A stretch of DNA of 28,783 bases from Woeseiaceae bacterium (GCA_022615525.1 JAKEGN010000172.1:1-28783), one strand, 5' to 3'. Positions 7,668-16,769 are shown, counted from the first letter of the stretch. Notes: generated by a model from the sequence alone, not told the origin. Numbers and translations are program-made.

Positions 7668-8891
7668 TCAGTCCTGGACGCAGAGGTCCTTCAGGGCCAC
7701 AGCCGGATCCGCCAGCAAGTCGACCGGCACGGAAGCCTTGGTGGCGATCAATGGTTTGGCCTGCATGAAGTCTCTCGGGCTGTTGATCGCGTCCACGGCG
7801 ATCAGTGCTCCGTTCTTCAGGTACAGGCAGGAGAACGAGCGGCTGTCGGGGGCACCGCGCAGCACCGTCTGGTCGTAGCCTTGCGACAATCCGGCTATCT
7901 GCAGTTTGATGTCGTACTGGTCTGACCAGAACCAGGGTACGTCGCAGTAGTGTGTTTCCTCACCACAGATGTTTTGCGCCGCCGTCCGCGCCTGCTCGAG
8001 AGCGTTATGCACCGACTCGAGTCGCACGCTGCGGCCGAAAATGGCGTTCGGATGAAAGGTGCAGTCACCGATCGCGTAAATATCCGGGTCGCCGGTCCGG
8101 CACAGATCATCGACCACGATGCCGTTATTGATCTCCAACGCCGCCGCCGCGGCAAGGCCGACATTCGGTTCGATACCGATACCTATCAATACCAGGTCGC
8201 ATCGCAGCGGGTTCGAGTCGCGCAAATTGACTGATTCGACACGGCTGCCACCTGAGAAACCCGTGACGCCGGTCGAGAGCCGCAGTTCGACGCCGTGGCT
8301 GCGATGTTCTTTCTCGTAGAACTCGGACACCTGAGACGACACGACGCGGCTCATCACGCGGCTTTCCGTTTCGACCACCGTCACATCGAGGCCGAGCTGG
8401 CGGGCGACGGCGGCGACCTCGAGCCCGATGTAGCCTGCGCCGATCACTACCATGCGCCGGCCCGGCAGCATGTCCTTGCGCATCACGTCCACGTCGTGAA
8501 TGTTTCGCAGGTAATGAACGCCGCGCAGGTCCGTGCCTGGCAACGACAGGCGACGCACGACTGCGCCCGTCGCAAGGATCAGCGAGTCGTAACGCACCGT
8601 CTCGCCCGACGACAGGCTGACGGACTTGTCCTTTCGGCTGATCGATTCGGCGCGCGTTTCGAGGCGCACGTCTATATTGGCTTCGGCATAATAGCTGTCG
8701 GGTTTGAGATGCAGCCTTTCGGCCGGCAGTTCGCCGGCAAGAAATTTTTTCGACAAGGGCGGACGCTGGTACGGGTACCAGGGTTCCTCGCCGACCATGA
8801 GGATCTCGCCGGTAAACTTCCTTTGCCTCAGAGTCGCTGCTGCCTGACCGGCCGCGTGCCCTGCGCCCGCGATGACTACGCGATTGACCAT
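7668..8891 (-). CDS. FAD-dependent NAD(P)H:ferredoxin/rubredoxin reductase
   Basis: The 407-residue flavoprotein is of the rhodocoxin/putidaredoxin reductase type. The FAD-binding GAGHAAG is at residues 9-15, the pattern YPYQRPPLSKKFL at about 39-51, SLILATGA at about 103-110, the NAD(P)H-binding GAGYIGLE at 151-158 followed by an acidic E174 (favouring NADH), and the second FAD contact IYAIGDC at about 271-277. Such enzymes pass electrons from NAD(P)H to a small 2Fe-2S ferredoxin or rubredoxin that feeds a cytochrome P450, dioxygenase or hydroxylase. No ferredoxin or oxygenase is encoded nearby. The upstream SDR gene ends 30 bp away on the same strand, suggesting a two-gene oxidoreductase operon. 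Start ATG at 8891 puts the Rossmann motif at the N-terminus as expected. Confidence 0.9.
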   Translation of the reverse strand: MVNRVVIAGAGHAAGQAAATLRQRKFTGEILMVGEEPWYPYQRPPLSKKFLAGELPAERLHLKPDSYYAEANIDVRLETRAESISRKDKSVSLSSGETVRYDSLILATGAVVRRLSLPGTDLRGVHYLRNIHDVDVMRKDMLPGRRMVVIGAGYIGLEVAAVARQLGLDVTVVETESRVMSRVVSSQVSEFYEKEHRSHGVELRLSTGVTGFSGGSRVESVNLRDSNPLRCDLVLIGIGIEPNVGLAAAAALEINNGIVVDDLCRTGDPDIYAIGDCTFHPNAIFGRSVRLESVHNALEQARTAAQNICGEETHYCDVPWFWSDQYDIKLQIAGLSQGYDQTVLRGAPDSRSFSCLYLKNGALIAVDAINSPRDFMQAKPLIATKASVPVDLLADPAVALKDLCVQD

Positions 8892-8921
8892 GTTATGAAA
8901 CCCGCTACGCCTGCAACGACA

Positions 8922-9692
8922 CTACATTGCACTGATGCCGCCGTCGACCCGGATTTCGGTTCCGGTTACAAACCGGGACTCGTCCGAGGCGAGATACAGC
9001 ACGGCATAGGCAACATCCTCCGGCGTCCCGACGCGGCCAAGCGGGACCTGGCGCCCCAGCTTCTGCAGGACACTGGCGCGGTCCGAATCACCAACCATCC
9101 CGTCAAGTATAGGCGTATCGATGAAAACCGGGTGTACCGAGTTGCAGCGTATGTTGTTGGCGGACCTGGCGCAGTGCAGCGCAACTGACTTGCTGAGATG
9201 CCTGACGGCCGCCTTGGCAGAGTTATAGGCAGCGAGATTGTGCGCGGCGATGATGCCGGATATGGACGAGATATTGACGATGGATCCGCCTCCGCTGGCA
9301 GCGATATGCGGGATCGAGTACTTGCAGCCGAGGAAAACGCTGTCCAGGTCGACAGCGTGAACGTGGTGCCAGGTTTCGAGGGTTTCATCCTGGACACTGG
9401 CTACCGATCCGATTCCGGCGTTGTTGACCAGAACATGCAGACCACCGAAATGTTCGACGGTCGCGGCCAGTACTTCGCCCCAGCGATCTTCGTCCGTAAC
9501 GTCCTGGTGCATCGAGGCCGCACAATCCGCACGTCGTGCGTTGATCGACGCAGCCACCGATGCAACACCGTTGGCATTGATGTCAGTCAGCATCACGCGC
9601 GCGCCTTCGCCGGCAAGCATGCGCGCGATGGCGGCACCGAGCCCCTGCGCGGCACCGGTGACCAGCGCGATCCTGTTGTCCGCCCGCCCCAT
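8922..9692 (-). CDS. Short-chain dehydrogenase/reductase
   Basis: The 256-residue enzyme is a classical SDR. It has the cofactor motif TGAAQGLG (12-19), an acidic D37 in MLTDIN that favours NAD(H), the structural NNAG (90-93), and the catalytic S143, Y156 and K160 in ISSISG and YNSAK. The C-terminal VTGTEIRVDGG is also typical. It would oxidise or reduce a hydroxyl/keto group; the substrate cannot be read, although sequences of this kind include hydroxysteroid and cyclohexanol dehydrogenases. ATG at 9692 is supported by AAGGA about 7 bases upstream and by normal family length; a longer frame from 9758 would run into the divergent quinone oxidoreductase start region. It is probably cotranscribed with the FAD reductase downstream. 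Confidence 0.92.
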   Translation of the reverse strand: MGRADNRIALVTGAAQGLGAAIARMLAGEGARVMLTDINANGVASVAASINARRADCAASMHQDVTDEDRWGEVLAATVEHFGGLHVLVNNAGIGSVASVQDETLETWHHVHAVDLDSVFLGCKYSIPHIAASGGGSIVNISSISGIIAAHNLAAYNSAKAAVRHLSKSVALHCARSANNIRCNSVHPVFIDTPILDGMVGDSDRASVLQKLGRQVPLGRVGTPEDVAYAVLYLASDESRFVTGTEIRVDGGISAM

Positions 9693-9780
9693 GTGTATTC
9701 CTTGTTCGGCCAGCAACCGGCATTCTACTTGCGATATGCTGCGAATACCCGCCGCCATGAGTCAGGAAAGTACAATCGAA

Positions 9781-10758
9781 ATGAAAACGCATGCAATCAG
9801 GATTCATCAGTTCGGCGGACCGGAAGTGCTCCGGTTCGAGGAGGTCGACCTGCCGGATCCCGCGGCCGGCGAAGCCAGGATCCGGCACAAGGCCATCGGG
9901 CTGAATTTCATCGATACGTACTTTCGAACCGGACTTTATCCATCAACATTGCCGGCAGGGTTGGGCAGCGAGGCCGCCGGCGTCGTTGAAGCCGTGGGCG
10001 CGGGAGTAAAGGATGTCAGGGTCGGCGACCGCGTCGTCTACACCGGCCGGCCCGCGGATGCATTCGCCGAGGCCCGAAATTTTTCGGCAAGCCAGCTGGT
10101 CCCGATACCGCCGGCAATCAGTGACGAACAGGCCGCCGCGGTGTTGCTGAAAGGACTGACGGCATGGTACCTGCTCCGCCGGAGTTACCCGGTGAGGAAA
10201 GGCGACGCGGTATTGTTGTATGCGGCCGCCGGCGGTGTCGGTTCACTCGCGAGCCAGTGGGCGAAGTCGCTGGGTGTGACTGTCATCGGCGTTGTCAGCA
10301 CCAGGGAAAAGGCCGAACTCGCCCGGTCCCAGGGCTGCGAGCATATAGTGATGGCCGACGACCCGGACGTCCCCGCCGCCGTGCGCAAACTGACCGGTGG
10401 CGAGGGAGTCGCGGCCGTGTACGATTCCGTCGGCAAGGACACATTTTTTGCATCCCTCGATTCGCTCCGGCCGCACGGCGTCATGGTGTCGTTCGGAAAT
10501 TCTTCGGGGCCGGTCGCTCCTTTTGCGCCATCCGAGCTGGCCAGACGGCACTCCCTGTATGTTACGCGACCGGTGCTGTTCGACTTCATCAGTACGCGGG
10601 ACAAATTGCTTGTGGCCTCCGCCGAGTTGTTTGATGTCCTGCAAAGCGGCGTACTGAAAATAAATGTCAACCAGCGTTACGCGCTGAAGGATGCGGCGAA
10701 GGCGCAGGCCGATCTCGAGTCCCGCAAGACGACCGGATCGACCGTGCTGATTCCGTGA
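9781..10758 (+). CDS. qor: NADPH:quinone oxidoreductase (zinc-free MDR family)
   Basis: The 325-residue protein is a medium-chain dehydrogenase/reductase of the quinone oxidoreductase group. It opens MKTHAIRIHQFGGPEVLRFE, has LNFIDTYFRTGLY at about 41-53, the GLGSEAAGVVEAVG segment at about 60-73 (no catalytic zinc Cys), and the NADPH-binding AAAGGVGS at 148-155. Length matches the E. coli QorA type (about 327). These soluble enzymes reduce quinones or alpha,beta-unsaturated carbonyls with NADPH. ATG at 9781 is favoured by comparison with the family; an in-frame ATG at 9757 would add 8 residues. It is divergent from the SDR/FAD reductase genes, so a shared redox role is possible but not shown. 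Confidence 0.92.
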   Translation: MKTHAIRIHQFGGPEVLRFEEVDLPDPAAGEARIRHKAIGLNFIDTYFRTGLYPSTLPAGLGSEAAGVVEAVGAGVKDVRVGDRVVYTGRPADAFAEARNFSASQLVPIPPAISDEQAAAVLLKGLTAWYLLRRSYPVRKGDAVLLYAAAGGVGSLASQWAKSLGVTVIGVVSTREKAELARSQGCEHIVMADDPDVPAAVRKLTGGEGVAAVYDSVGKDTFFASLDSLRPHGVMVSFGNSSGPVAPFAPSELARRHSLYVTRPVLFDFISTRDKLLVASAELFDVLQSGVLKINVNQRYALKDAAKAQADLESRKTTGSTVLIP

Positions 10759-10795
10759 CAGGGAAAGGCCGATCCAGCCATTGATCAAAAGTGTG

Positions 10796-13159
10796 TCAGG
10801 GCTGCACAGGGTTTAGCGGCCAGAATACCGGCAGCAGCAACATGGCGGCGACGAACAATACCAGCGTCAGCGGCACACCGACTTTCAGGTAATCAATGAA
10901 TCGATATCCGCCGGGCCCCATGACCAGGATGTTCGCCGGGTGGGAAATCGGACTGGAAAAACTGGCCGCAGCCATGGCGATCGCCATCATCGCCGTGTGC
11001 GGCAGCACGCCCATGTCGGCCATTGCTGTCAGCACGATAGGTGACATCAGCACGACCAGCACTGCCGCCGGAATGATCATGGATGCCATCGCGGTAAGCA
11101 CATAAAGTCCCATGATCACGGACCAGGGCCCGGAATCACCCAGCAGGGCCATCAGCTGCGTGGCGAGCCAGGATGCAGCGCCGGTCTCCTGCATGGCGGT
11201 GCCGAGCGGCAACATGCCGGCGATCAGGAAGATGGCTTGCCAGTTGATAGCGCGATACGCCTGTTCCATGTTGAGGCAGCCCGTGAGCACCATGATGCTG
11301 CCGCCGACCACGGCGGCGACCGCAATCGGCGCCAGCCCGCCCATGACGCTCGCCACGACGCCGAACATGATGAGCGCCGCCAGCCGGGCTCGGCCGGTAT
11401 CCGGTGGTTCCTGGCCGAGCGGCGTCAGGATCAGGAAATCAGAATCGTTGGCGAGCAACTGCAAACGATCGCGCGGACCGAGCAGCAACAGCGCGTCTCC
11501 GACCTGCAGGCGTTCGTCGGCGAGGTCGGTGCCCAGCGGCCCGCCCTCGCGCCAGATGCCCGCCAGCTCGATGCCATAACGCTTGCGGAAATTCAGTTCG
11601 CCGACGGTCTTGCCGGCCAGCGTGCTGCGCGGATCGAGCGTCGCATCCATGAGTGTCAGTCGCGCGGACTCGAATGCGCCGAGGCTGGGCACGGTGCGGG
11701 TCTCCACTTCCAGTTCCTGCAGGCCGCGCAGGACATCCAGGTCTTCGTGCTGGCCTTCGATCAGCAGCAGGTCTCCGCCGACGAGCACTTCGTCGCCGCG
11801 CGGCATGACCGTGAGTTTCCCATCGCGAAATATCGCAAGAACGCGAAAATCGAATACGTCATCGAGCCGGCTCCGCCGAAGCGTGACGTCGGCCAGGTCG
11901 CTGTACTTCGGCAGGCGCACGACGAACAGGTGCTCATCGGCCTTATACACATTCTGCAGATTCTCCGGGGAGAGTACCGACACACGCTGGAAATCAGTGT
12001 GTTTCTCCAGGTTGGCAATATCCTCGGTCTCGCCTTGCAGCAACAGGCGATCGCCGGCGCGCAGCGGCACGTAGGCCAGGTTCGTCAGCCGGTACTGATT
12101 ACGCCGGTAGATACCGACGATGCTTACGTTGAATCGGTTGCGGAAGGACGCTTGGTGCACCAGTTCACCGACCAGCGGCGACCCGTCCTGGAGAAACGCC
12201 TCGGCGTAAGCCATACGCGCGGCGACCATCGATTTCAATACCGGTGCCTCGCGCTCGATCACGAGATCGCTCCAGCGCTGCAGCTCGCGAAACTGGTGGA
12301 TGCGCCCTTGCACCAGGATGCTGTCGCCGCCACGCAGCACCATCTGCCGGCTCGGAAAAGTCTCGCTGCGGCCGTTACGAACCAGCGCGAGAATGATCAG
12401 TCCCGTCGATGCGCCGATACGGCTGTCCGCCAGCGTCTTGCCAACCAGCACCGAATCTGCCGGGATGCGCATCAGGAACGTTTGTTCCTGCAGTTTGTAC
12501 AGCGACCTGAGACTGCGCTGGCTGTGTTGCCGGCTGCGCGCGACCTGAGTCCTCGGCAGCAGCAGCCTGCCGACCAGTCCGACGAACAACACCCCGGTGA
12601 TCATGAGCGCACCGCCAAGCGGCGTGAAATCGAAAAGATGGAACGGTTCGTAACCGCCGCGGCTCAACGCCTCGCTGATCAGCAGGTTTCTCGGCGACCC
12701 GATCAGGGTGGTCATGCCGCCGAGCAACGTACCGAAAGCGAGGGGCATCAGGAGACGGGACACCGGAATGCGCGTACGCCGGGCGACTTCCACCGCGACG
12801 GGTAACATCAATGCGGCAACACCGATGTTATTCATGAACGCGGCGAGTACGCCCGACGTCAACATGATCACGAGGATCATCGGCACTTCACGTTTACCCG
12901 CGACGCGCAGCACCTGGTGGCCGATGACGTTGGCGATACCGGTCCTGGTGAGGCCTTCGCTCAGGATGAACATGGCCCACACGGTGATTACTGCACTGCT
13001 GCTGAAGCCCTGGAATATGTCTTCGGACCCGACCAGGCCGGTGACCGCCAGTGTTCCGAGTACCAGCAGGGCCACGAGATCCGTGCGGACGACCTCGCTG
13101 ACGAACAGGATCAGCGAGATGGCCAGGATGCCAAGAACCAGTGCGATCTCGAATGTCAT
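10796..13159 (-). CDS. SLC13/DASS-type permease with four RCK_C-like domains
   Basis: The 787-residue protein is a divalent-anion:sodium symporter-like permease of the SAC1/YfbS type. Membrane parts lie at about residues 1-205 and 590-787. Both contain the family's re-entrant signatures: MNNIGVAALMLPVA and GGMTTLIGSPRNLL in the first half, AASFSSPISHPANILVMGPG in the second. Between them is a cytoplasmic stretch of about 380 residues that I divide into four TrkA-C (RCK_C) repeats at about 217-297, 316-390, 405-482 and 498-575. Each has a hydrophobic strand, a G-[KD]-x-L-like turn and an L-x-x-GD-x-L-L-x-x-G end (for example LRAGDRLLLQG and LQVGDALLLLG). Sulfate or another anion is the likely substrate; the RCK_C domains probably sense a ligand. 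ATG at 13159 begins at the first helix. A promoter is at 13220-13249. Confidence 0.9.
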   Translation of the reverse strand: MTFEIALVLGILAISLILFVSEVVRTDLVALLVLGTLAVTGLVGSEDIFQGFSSSAVITVWAMFILSEGLTRTGIANVIGHQVLRVAGKREVPMILVIMLTSGVLAAFMNNIGVAALMLPVAVEVARRTRIPVSRLLMPLAFGTLLGGMTTLIGSPRNLLISEALSRGGYEPFHLFDFTPLGGALMITGVLFVGLVGRLLLPRTQVARSRQHSQRSLRSLYKLQEQTFLMRIPADSVLVGKTLADSRIGASTGLIILALVRNGRSETFPSRQMVLRGGDSILVQGRIHQFRELQRWSDLVIEREAPVLKSMVAARMAYAEAFLQDGSPLVGELVHQASFRNRFNVSIVGIYRRNQYRLTNLAYVPLRAGDRLLLQGETEDIANLEKHTDFQRVSVLSPENLQNVYKADEHLFVVRLPKYSDLADVTLRRSRLDDVFDFRVLAIFRDGKLTVMPRGDEVLVGGDLLLIEGQHEDLDVLRGLQELEVETRTVPSLGAFESARLTLMDATLDPRSTLAGKTVGELNFRKRYGIELAGIWREGGPLGTDLADERLQVGDALLLLGPRDRLQLLANDSDFLILTPLGQEPPDTGRARLAALIMFGVVASVMGGLAPIAVAAVVGGSIMVLTGCLNMEQAYRAINWQAIFLIAGMLPLGTAMQETGAASWLATQLMALLGDSGPWSVIMGLYVLTAMASMIIPAAVLVVLMSPIVLTAMADMGVLPHTAMMAIAMAAASFSSPISHPANILVMGPGGYRFIDYLKVGVPLTLVLFVAAMLLLPVFWPLNPVQP

Positions 13160-13219
13160 TGTCGGATGGGCGCGACCGCCCTGTACTACTCGAAGGGACT
13201 CAATCAGAATTGCCCGGAA

Positions 13220-13249
13220 TTTATACACGACCCCCGATGAATTAGCCAA
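13220..13249 (-). promoter_or_regulatory. Predicted sigma70 promoter for the SLC13-type permease
   Basis: On the minus strand TTGGCT (13244-13249) and TATAAA (13220-13225) are separated by 18 bp. Transcription would start near 13213, leaving a leader of about 55 bases before the ATG at 13159. Confidence 0.5.
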
Positions 13250-13282
13250 AGAGCACGCAGCGCTTGTGCCGAAGTCAGAAAT

Positions 13283-14176
13283 TTGAAATCCGCATACTGT
13301 TATGAACCCAAAGTACCGCGACGAACGGTCAGACACCGGATCCGTGGAGTCGACTACTGCATCAACGAGTGGGGCGAAGAAAACGCCAGGACGATGTTCC
13401 TGTTGCACGGCTGGGGCGATACGGGAAGCACCTTCCAGTTCCTGGTTGATGAGTTGTCATCGGACTGGCGGGTCATCGCCCCCGACTGGCGCGGCTTCGG
13501 CGAATCGCATTACCGGACCGAGTGCTACTGGTTCCCGGATTACGTCGCCGATCTGGATGCGCTGCTCGGCATCTACAGCCCGGACCGGTCCGTGCAACTG
13601 GTCGGTCACAGCATGGGGGCAAACGTTGCCGGCCTGTACGCCGGCGTCATGCCCGAGCGGGTGAGCGCATTCGTCAACATCGAAGGCTTCGGCCTGGCGG
13701 ACAGCGACCCCGCGAATGCCCCTGCTCACTACCGGCGCTGGATCGAAGCGGGGCGCGAAAGGCGCGGGTACACGCGGTATCGGTCCTGGGACGAGCTCGT
13801 GCCGAAGATCCTGAAGCGCAGTCCCGCCATGCCGCCGGACAGGGCGCTGTTCGTTGCGATGCAATGGGCGACGGAAAGCGATGCCGGCATCGAGATCAAG
13901 GCGGACCCGGCCCACAAGCTGCCGAATGCCGTGCAGTACCGGCGAGCCGAAGCCATGGCCTGTCGCGCCGCGATCCGCGCCAGGGTGCTGGTGGTCAGCG
14001 GCGAAGACTCCGATTTCTTCGAGGCCGGCAAAGCCTGGCTCGCCGGCGGCAACGCCGCATCGGAATACCCGGGCGCGCAGATCGTCACGATCCCGGGTGC
14101 GGGACACATGGCCCATTTCGAGCAGCCGGCGAGACTCGCGCGGGTCATCGAAGACTTTCTCCTGCAGGACTTGTAA
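13283..14176 (+). CDS. Alpha/beta-fold hydrolase
   Basis: The 297-residue protein has a complete alpha/beta-hydrolase signature. The oxyanion loop is LLHGWGDTGST (about 40-50), then DWRGFGES (68-75), the nucleophile elbow VGHSMG with S110, a likely acid in VVSGEDSDFF (D242 or D244), and the catalytic H275 in GAGHMAHFEQP. It is a soluble esterase, lipase-like or C-C hydrolase; substrate is unknown. The only usable start is TTG at 13283, because the frame is closed by a stop at 13238-13240 and contains no earlier ATG or GTG. The gene is divergent from the permease gene and is followed after 47 bp by the SOS-regulated helicase, which has its own promoter. Confidence 0.85.
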   Translation: MKSAYCYEPKVPRRTVRHRIRGVDYCINEWGEENARTMFLLHGWGDTGSTFQFLVDELSSDWRVIAPDWRGFGESHYRTECYWFPDYVADLDALLGIYSPDRSVQLVGHSMGANVAGLYAGVMPERVSAFVNIEGFGLADSDPANAPAHYRRWIEAGRERRGYTRYRSWDELVPKILKRSPAMPPDRALFVAMQWATESDAGIEIKADPAHKLPNAVQYRRAEAMACRAAIRARVLVVSGEDSDFFEAGKAWLAGGNAASEYPGAQIVTIPGAGHMAHFEQPARLARVIEDFLLQDL

Positions 14177-14186
14177 ATTCGTCCAG

Positions 14187-14206
14187 TACTGTATAAAAAT
14201 ACAGAA
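14187..14206 (+). promoter_or_regulatory. LexA operator (SOS box) at the helicase promoter
   Basis: TACTGTATAAAAATACAGAA contains the invariant CTGT-N8-ACAG (14189-14204) and matches 17 of 20 positions of the E. coli SOS consensus. It overlaps a promoter-like pair formed by TTGTAA (14171-14176) and an A/T-rich -10 (TATAAA at 14192 or TAAAAA at 14194, spacers of 15 or 17). The position, between a gene end at 14176 and the helicase ATG at 14224, is right for LexA repression. Confidence 0.85.
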
Positions 14207-14223
14207 GTTTTCCCGGGACTCAC

Positions 14224-16326
14224 ATGCGCGCAGCGGCCGAAATTCCAGTGGATTACCTGCAGGATCTGAATCCCTCGCAACGGCAGGCGGCGAGTTACGG
14301 CGCCCGGAACGGCGATGGCCGCTACACCGCGGGACCCTTGCTGGTGATCGCAGGGGCGGGTACCGGCAAGACCATGACGCTGGCACATCGGGTGGCCCAC
14401 CTCGTGGTGCAGGGCGTCAATCCGGAACGCATCCTGCTGCTGACTTTCACGCGGCGTGCGGCGCAGACCATGAACCAAAGGGTCGAATCGATCGTGCGCA
14501 AAGCGCTGCGTGACAATCACGGCAGCAACGCATCGCCGGTACAGCTGCCATGGTCGGGTACCTTTCATTCGGTGGCGAACAGGCTGCTGCGCCACTACGC
14601 CCATAACCTTTGCCTCGATCCCGGGTTTTCGGTACTGGATCGCGGCGATTCTGCTGACGTAATGGACGTCGTGCGGCACGAGCTGAAGCTGTCGGCGACA
14701 TCCAGGCGCTTTCCGAAGAAAGATACCTGCCTTGCAATCTACTCCCGCTGTGTGAACGCGCGCATGTCGCTGGCGGATGCACTGGCCGCGACCTTTCCCT
14801 GGTGCCAGGACTGGGAGCCCGAACTTCGCGAGCTGTTTCGCGCCTACGTGTCGCGCAAGCAGGAGAGTAATGCGCTCGACTACGATGACCTGTTGCTGTA
14901 CTGGAGTCACCTGGTTGCCGAGCCGGAGATAGCCTCGGAGATCGGTTCCTGGTTCGATCACGTGCTGGTCGACGAATACCAGGACACGAACCTGCTGCAG
15001 GCCGAGATCCTGAACGCCATCAAACCGGAAGGGCAGGGGTTGACTGTCGTCGGTGACGACGCGCAGTCGATCTACTCGTTTCGTGCCGCCGACGTCGCGA
15101 ATATCCTCGGGTTTCCCGATCAGTACATCCCGACGGCGACCGTCGTAAGCCTGGAGGAGAACTATCGATCGACGCAACCGATACTGGACAGCGCAAACTG
15201 CCTGATAGCGGAAAGTGAGCGCCAGTACCGTAAGAACCTGTTCACCGCGAAAAAGGGCGGTACGAAGCCGCAGTACGTCACGGTGGAAGACGCCGACGCG
15301 GAGGCGGAATTCGTCGTACACGGAGTCCTCGCCAACCGCGAGCAGGGTATGCAACTGAAGAATCAGGCGGTGCTGTTTCGCGGCGCACATCACAGCGACA
15401 GGCTGGAACTCGAACTGGTTCGTCGCAATATTCCCTATGTCAAGTACGGCGGCCTGAAATTCCTCGAGGCCGGTCACGTCAAGGACCTGCTGTCGATCCT
15501 CAAGTGGGCGGAAAACCCCCGTAACCAGGTCGCAGCATTCAGGGTTCTCAAACTCCTGCCCGGAATGGGACCGGCCTATGCGTCACGTTGCTTCGGGCAT
15601 CATGCCGCTGCGGATTTTCGTTTCGGCTCGCTGCGACATTTCTCGCCGCCATCCGGCGCCCGTGAGGAATGGCCGTCCTTTTGCAAACTGATGGAGCAGT
15701 TGTCTGCCGCACCGCTGGATGACAACGCCTGGCAGACCCAGATCACGGCCGTAAGGAAATGGTACCAGCCGCAACTCGAGCGGCTGTACGACGGACTGGA
15801 GACGCGCGAAGCCGACCTTGAGCAGCTCGAACAGATCTCCGGCCGCTACCCGACACGGGAACGATTCCTGACCGAACTGACGCTGGATCCGCCGGCGGCA
15901 GGCGGCGACCTCGCCGGCGATCCTTTGCTGGACGAGGACTATCTGATCCTGTCGACGGTGCATTCGGCAAAAGGCCAGGAGTGGGAGGCGGTTTACCTGC
16001 TGAATTTTGCCGACGGAAATTTCCCATCCGAATTTGCCACCGGCAAGGCGGACCTGATCGAGGAGGAACGTCGCCTGCTGTACGTTGCAATGACTCGTGC
16101 CAAGCAATCCCTGCAGCTGATAGCGCCGCTCAAATACCACGTCACCCAGCAGCGCCGCGACGGCGACAAGCATGTTTACGGGGCGAGGAGCCGTTTCATG
16201 ACGGAGCGCCTGATGCGCACGATGCAAGCACGATTCTATGGGCCGGCGGAGACCGCCTCCAATCGGCTCGCTCCGGTCAGCAGCAGCCGCATCGACGTGG
16301 CAGGACGCGTACGCGAAATGTGGTAG
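14224..16326 (+). CDS. UvrD/Rep/PcrA-type superfamily 1 DNA helicase
   Basis: The 700-residue protein is an ATP-dependent 3'-5' DNA helicase of superfamily 1A. Motifs run in order: Q-motif LNPSQRQAA (15-23), Walker A AGAGTGKT (43-50), Ia LTFTRRAAQTM, Walker B VDEYQDT (249-255), motif III VVGDDAQSIYSFRAADV (276-292), motif IV LEENYRST, motif V VHSAKGQEWEAVYLLNFADG (about 579-598) and motif VI YVAMTRAK (about 620-627). At 700 residues it is close to UvrD/Rep (about 670-720), but it has no long C-terminal tail. The gene sits directly behind a strong LexA box, as E. coli uvrD does, so it is probably a DNA-damage-induced repair helicase. It may be a second UvrD-like enzyme beside a housekeeping one; that cannot be checked here. 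The ribosome binding site is weak. Confidence 0.94.
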   Translation: MRAAAEIPVDYLQDLNPSQRQAASYGARNGDGRYTAGPLLVIAGAGTGKTMTLAHRVAHLVVQGVNPERILLLTFTRRAAQTMNQRVESIVRKALRDNHGSNASPVQLPWSGTFHSVANRLLRHYAHNLCLDPGFSVLDRGDSADVMDVVRHELKLSATSRRFPKKDTCLAIYSRCVNARMSLADALAATFPWCQDWEPELRELFRAYVSRKQESNALDYDDLLLYWSHLVAEPEIASEIGSWFDHVLVDEYQDTNLLQAEILNAIKPEGQGLTVVGDDAQSIYSFRAADVANILGFPDQYIPTATVVSLEENYRSTQPILDSANCLIAESERQYRKNLFTAKKGGTKPQYVTVEDADAEAEFVVHGVLANREQGMQLKNQAVLFRGAHHSDRLELELVRRNIPYVKYGGLKFLEAGHVKDLLSILKWAENPRNQVAAFRVLKLLPGMGPAYASRCFGHHAAADFRFGSLRHFSPPSGAREEWPSFCKLMEQLSAAPLDDNAWQTQITAVRKWYQPQLERLYDGLETREADLEQLEQISGRYPTRERFLTELTLDPPAAGGDLAGDPLLDEDYLILSTVHSAKGQEWEAVYLLNFADGNFPSEFATGKADLIEEERRLLYVAMTRAKQSLQLIAPLKYHVTQQRRDGDKHVYGARSRFMTERLMRTMQARFYGPAETASNRLAPVSSSRIDVAGRVREMW

Positions 16327-16352
16327 CAGACTTGCCTTTCAGCATCGCCGCT

Positions 16353-16769
16353 TCAATGCCAGGCGCCGATGATGGTAGCCATCACGGCAAAGGTCACGAT
16401 GTAATAGCCCGCATTGATGCTGAACAGGCGCAATGATCGCAATTCGAAAAGATAAGTGACGCCGTATGCCGTTGCGATCCAGCAGATGCCCACGACCAGG
16501 CCGGATTGCAGTCCCGTTTGCCAGGTACTTCCCGCGCCGAGAAATGCGGCAAGCGCTGTAGCAGCTACGAATTGCAGCACGGCCGTGCCGGCGAGTACCG
16601 GCCGCATGTTGATTTTTGCCAGGGATTCCTCGGAGAGCCCCACTTCCTGCATCCACGCATTGCCGAACATGGACCTGGAATACCAGAAAGCCCCCAGCGT
16701 GAACGCGGCGGCCGTCGCGGCCAGAACAGCCAGCCAGTTCACCGTTGCCAGTACGTCGGCAATCCCCAT
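16353..16769 (-). CDS. DUF1761 integral membrane protein
   Basis: The 138-residue protein has four predicted transmembrane helices (about residues 8-28, 57-79, 85-108 and 114-136). It carries the DUF1761 pattern NWLAVLAATAAAFTLGAFWY-S, in which the W-Y segment ends the first helix, followed by a short amphipathic loop and the helix-4 segment INAGYYIVTFAVMATIIGAW. The function of the family is not established. AAGGA lies about 7 bases before the ATG at 16769. An overlapping frame (16339-16800) on the same strand lacks helices and is not a gene. It is convergent with the helicase gene, 26 bp apart. Confidence 0.82.
   Translation of the reverse strand: MGIADVLATVNWLAVLAATAAAFTLGAFWYSRSMFGNAWMQEVGLSEESLAKINMRPVLAGTAVLQFVAATALAAFLGAGSTWQTGLQSGLVVGICWIATAYGVTYLFELRSLRLFSINAGYYIVTFAVMATIIGAWH

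Noticed and set aside
11237..12805. A 522-residue plus-strand open frame across the SLC13-type permease.
   Set aside because: Its composition (Gln, His, Arg, Ala) is that of an antisense shadow, and the minus-strand permease is clearly coding throughout.
13729..15477. A 582-residue open frame on the minus strand, antisense to the hydrolase and helicase genes.
   Set aside because: It has no recognisable motifs, is Arg/His/Gln-rich in the manner of GC-rich antisense frames, and both plus-strand genes under it have complete family signatures.
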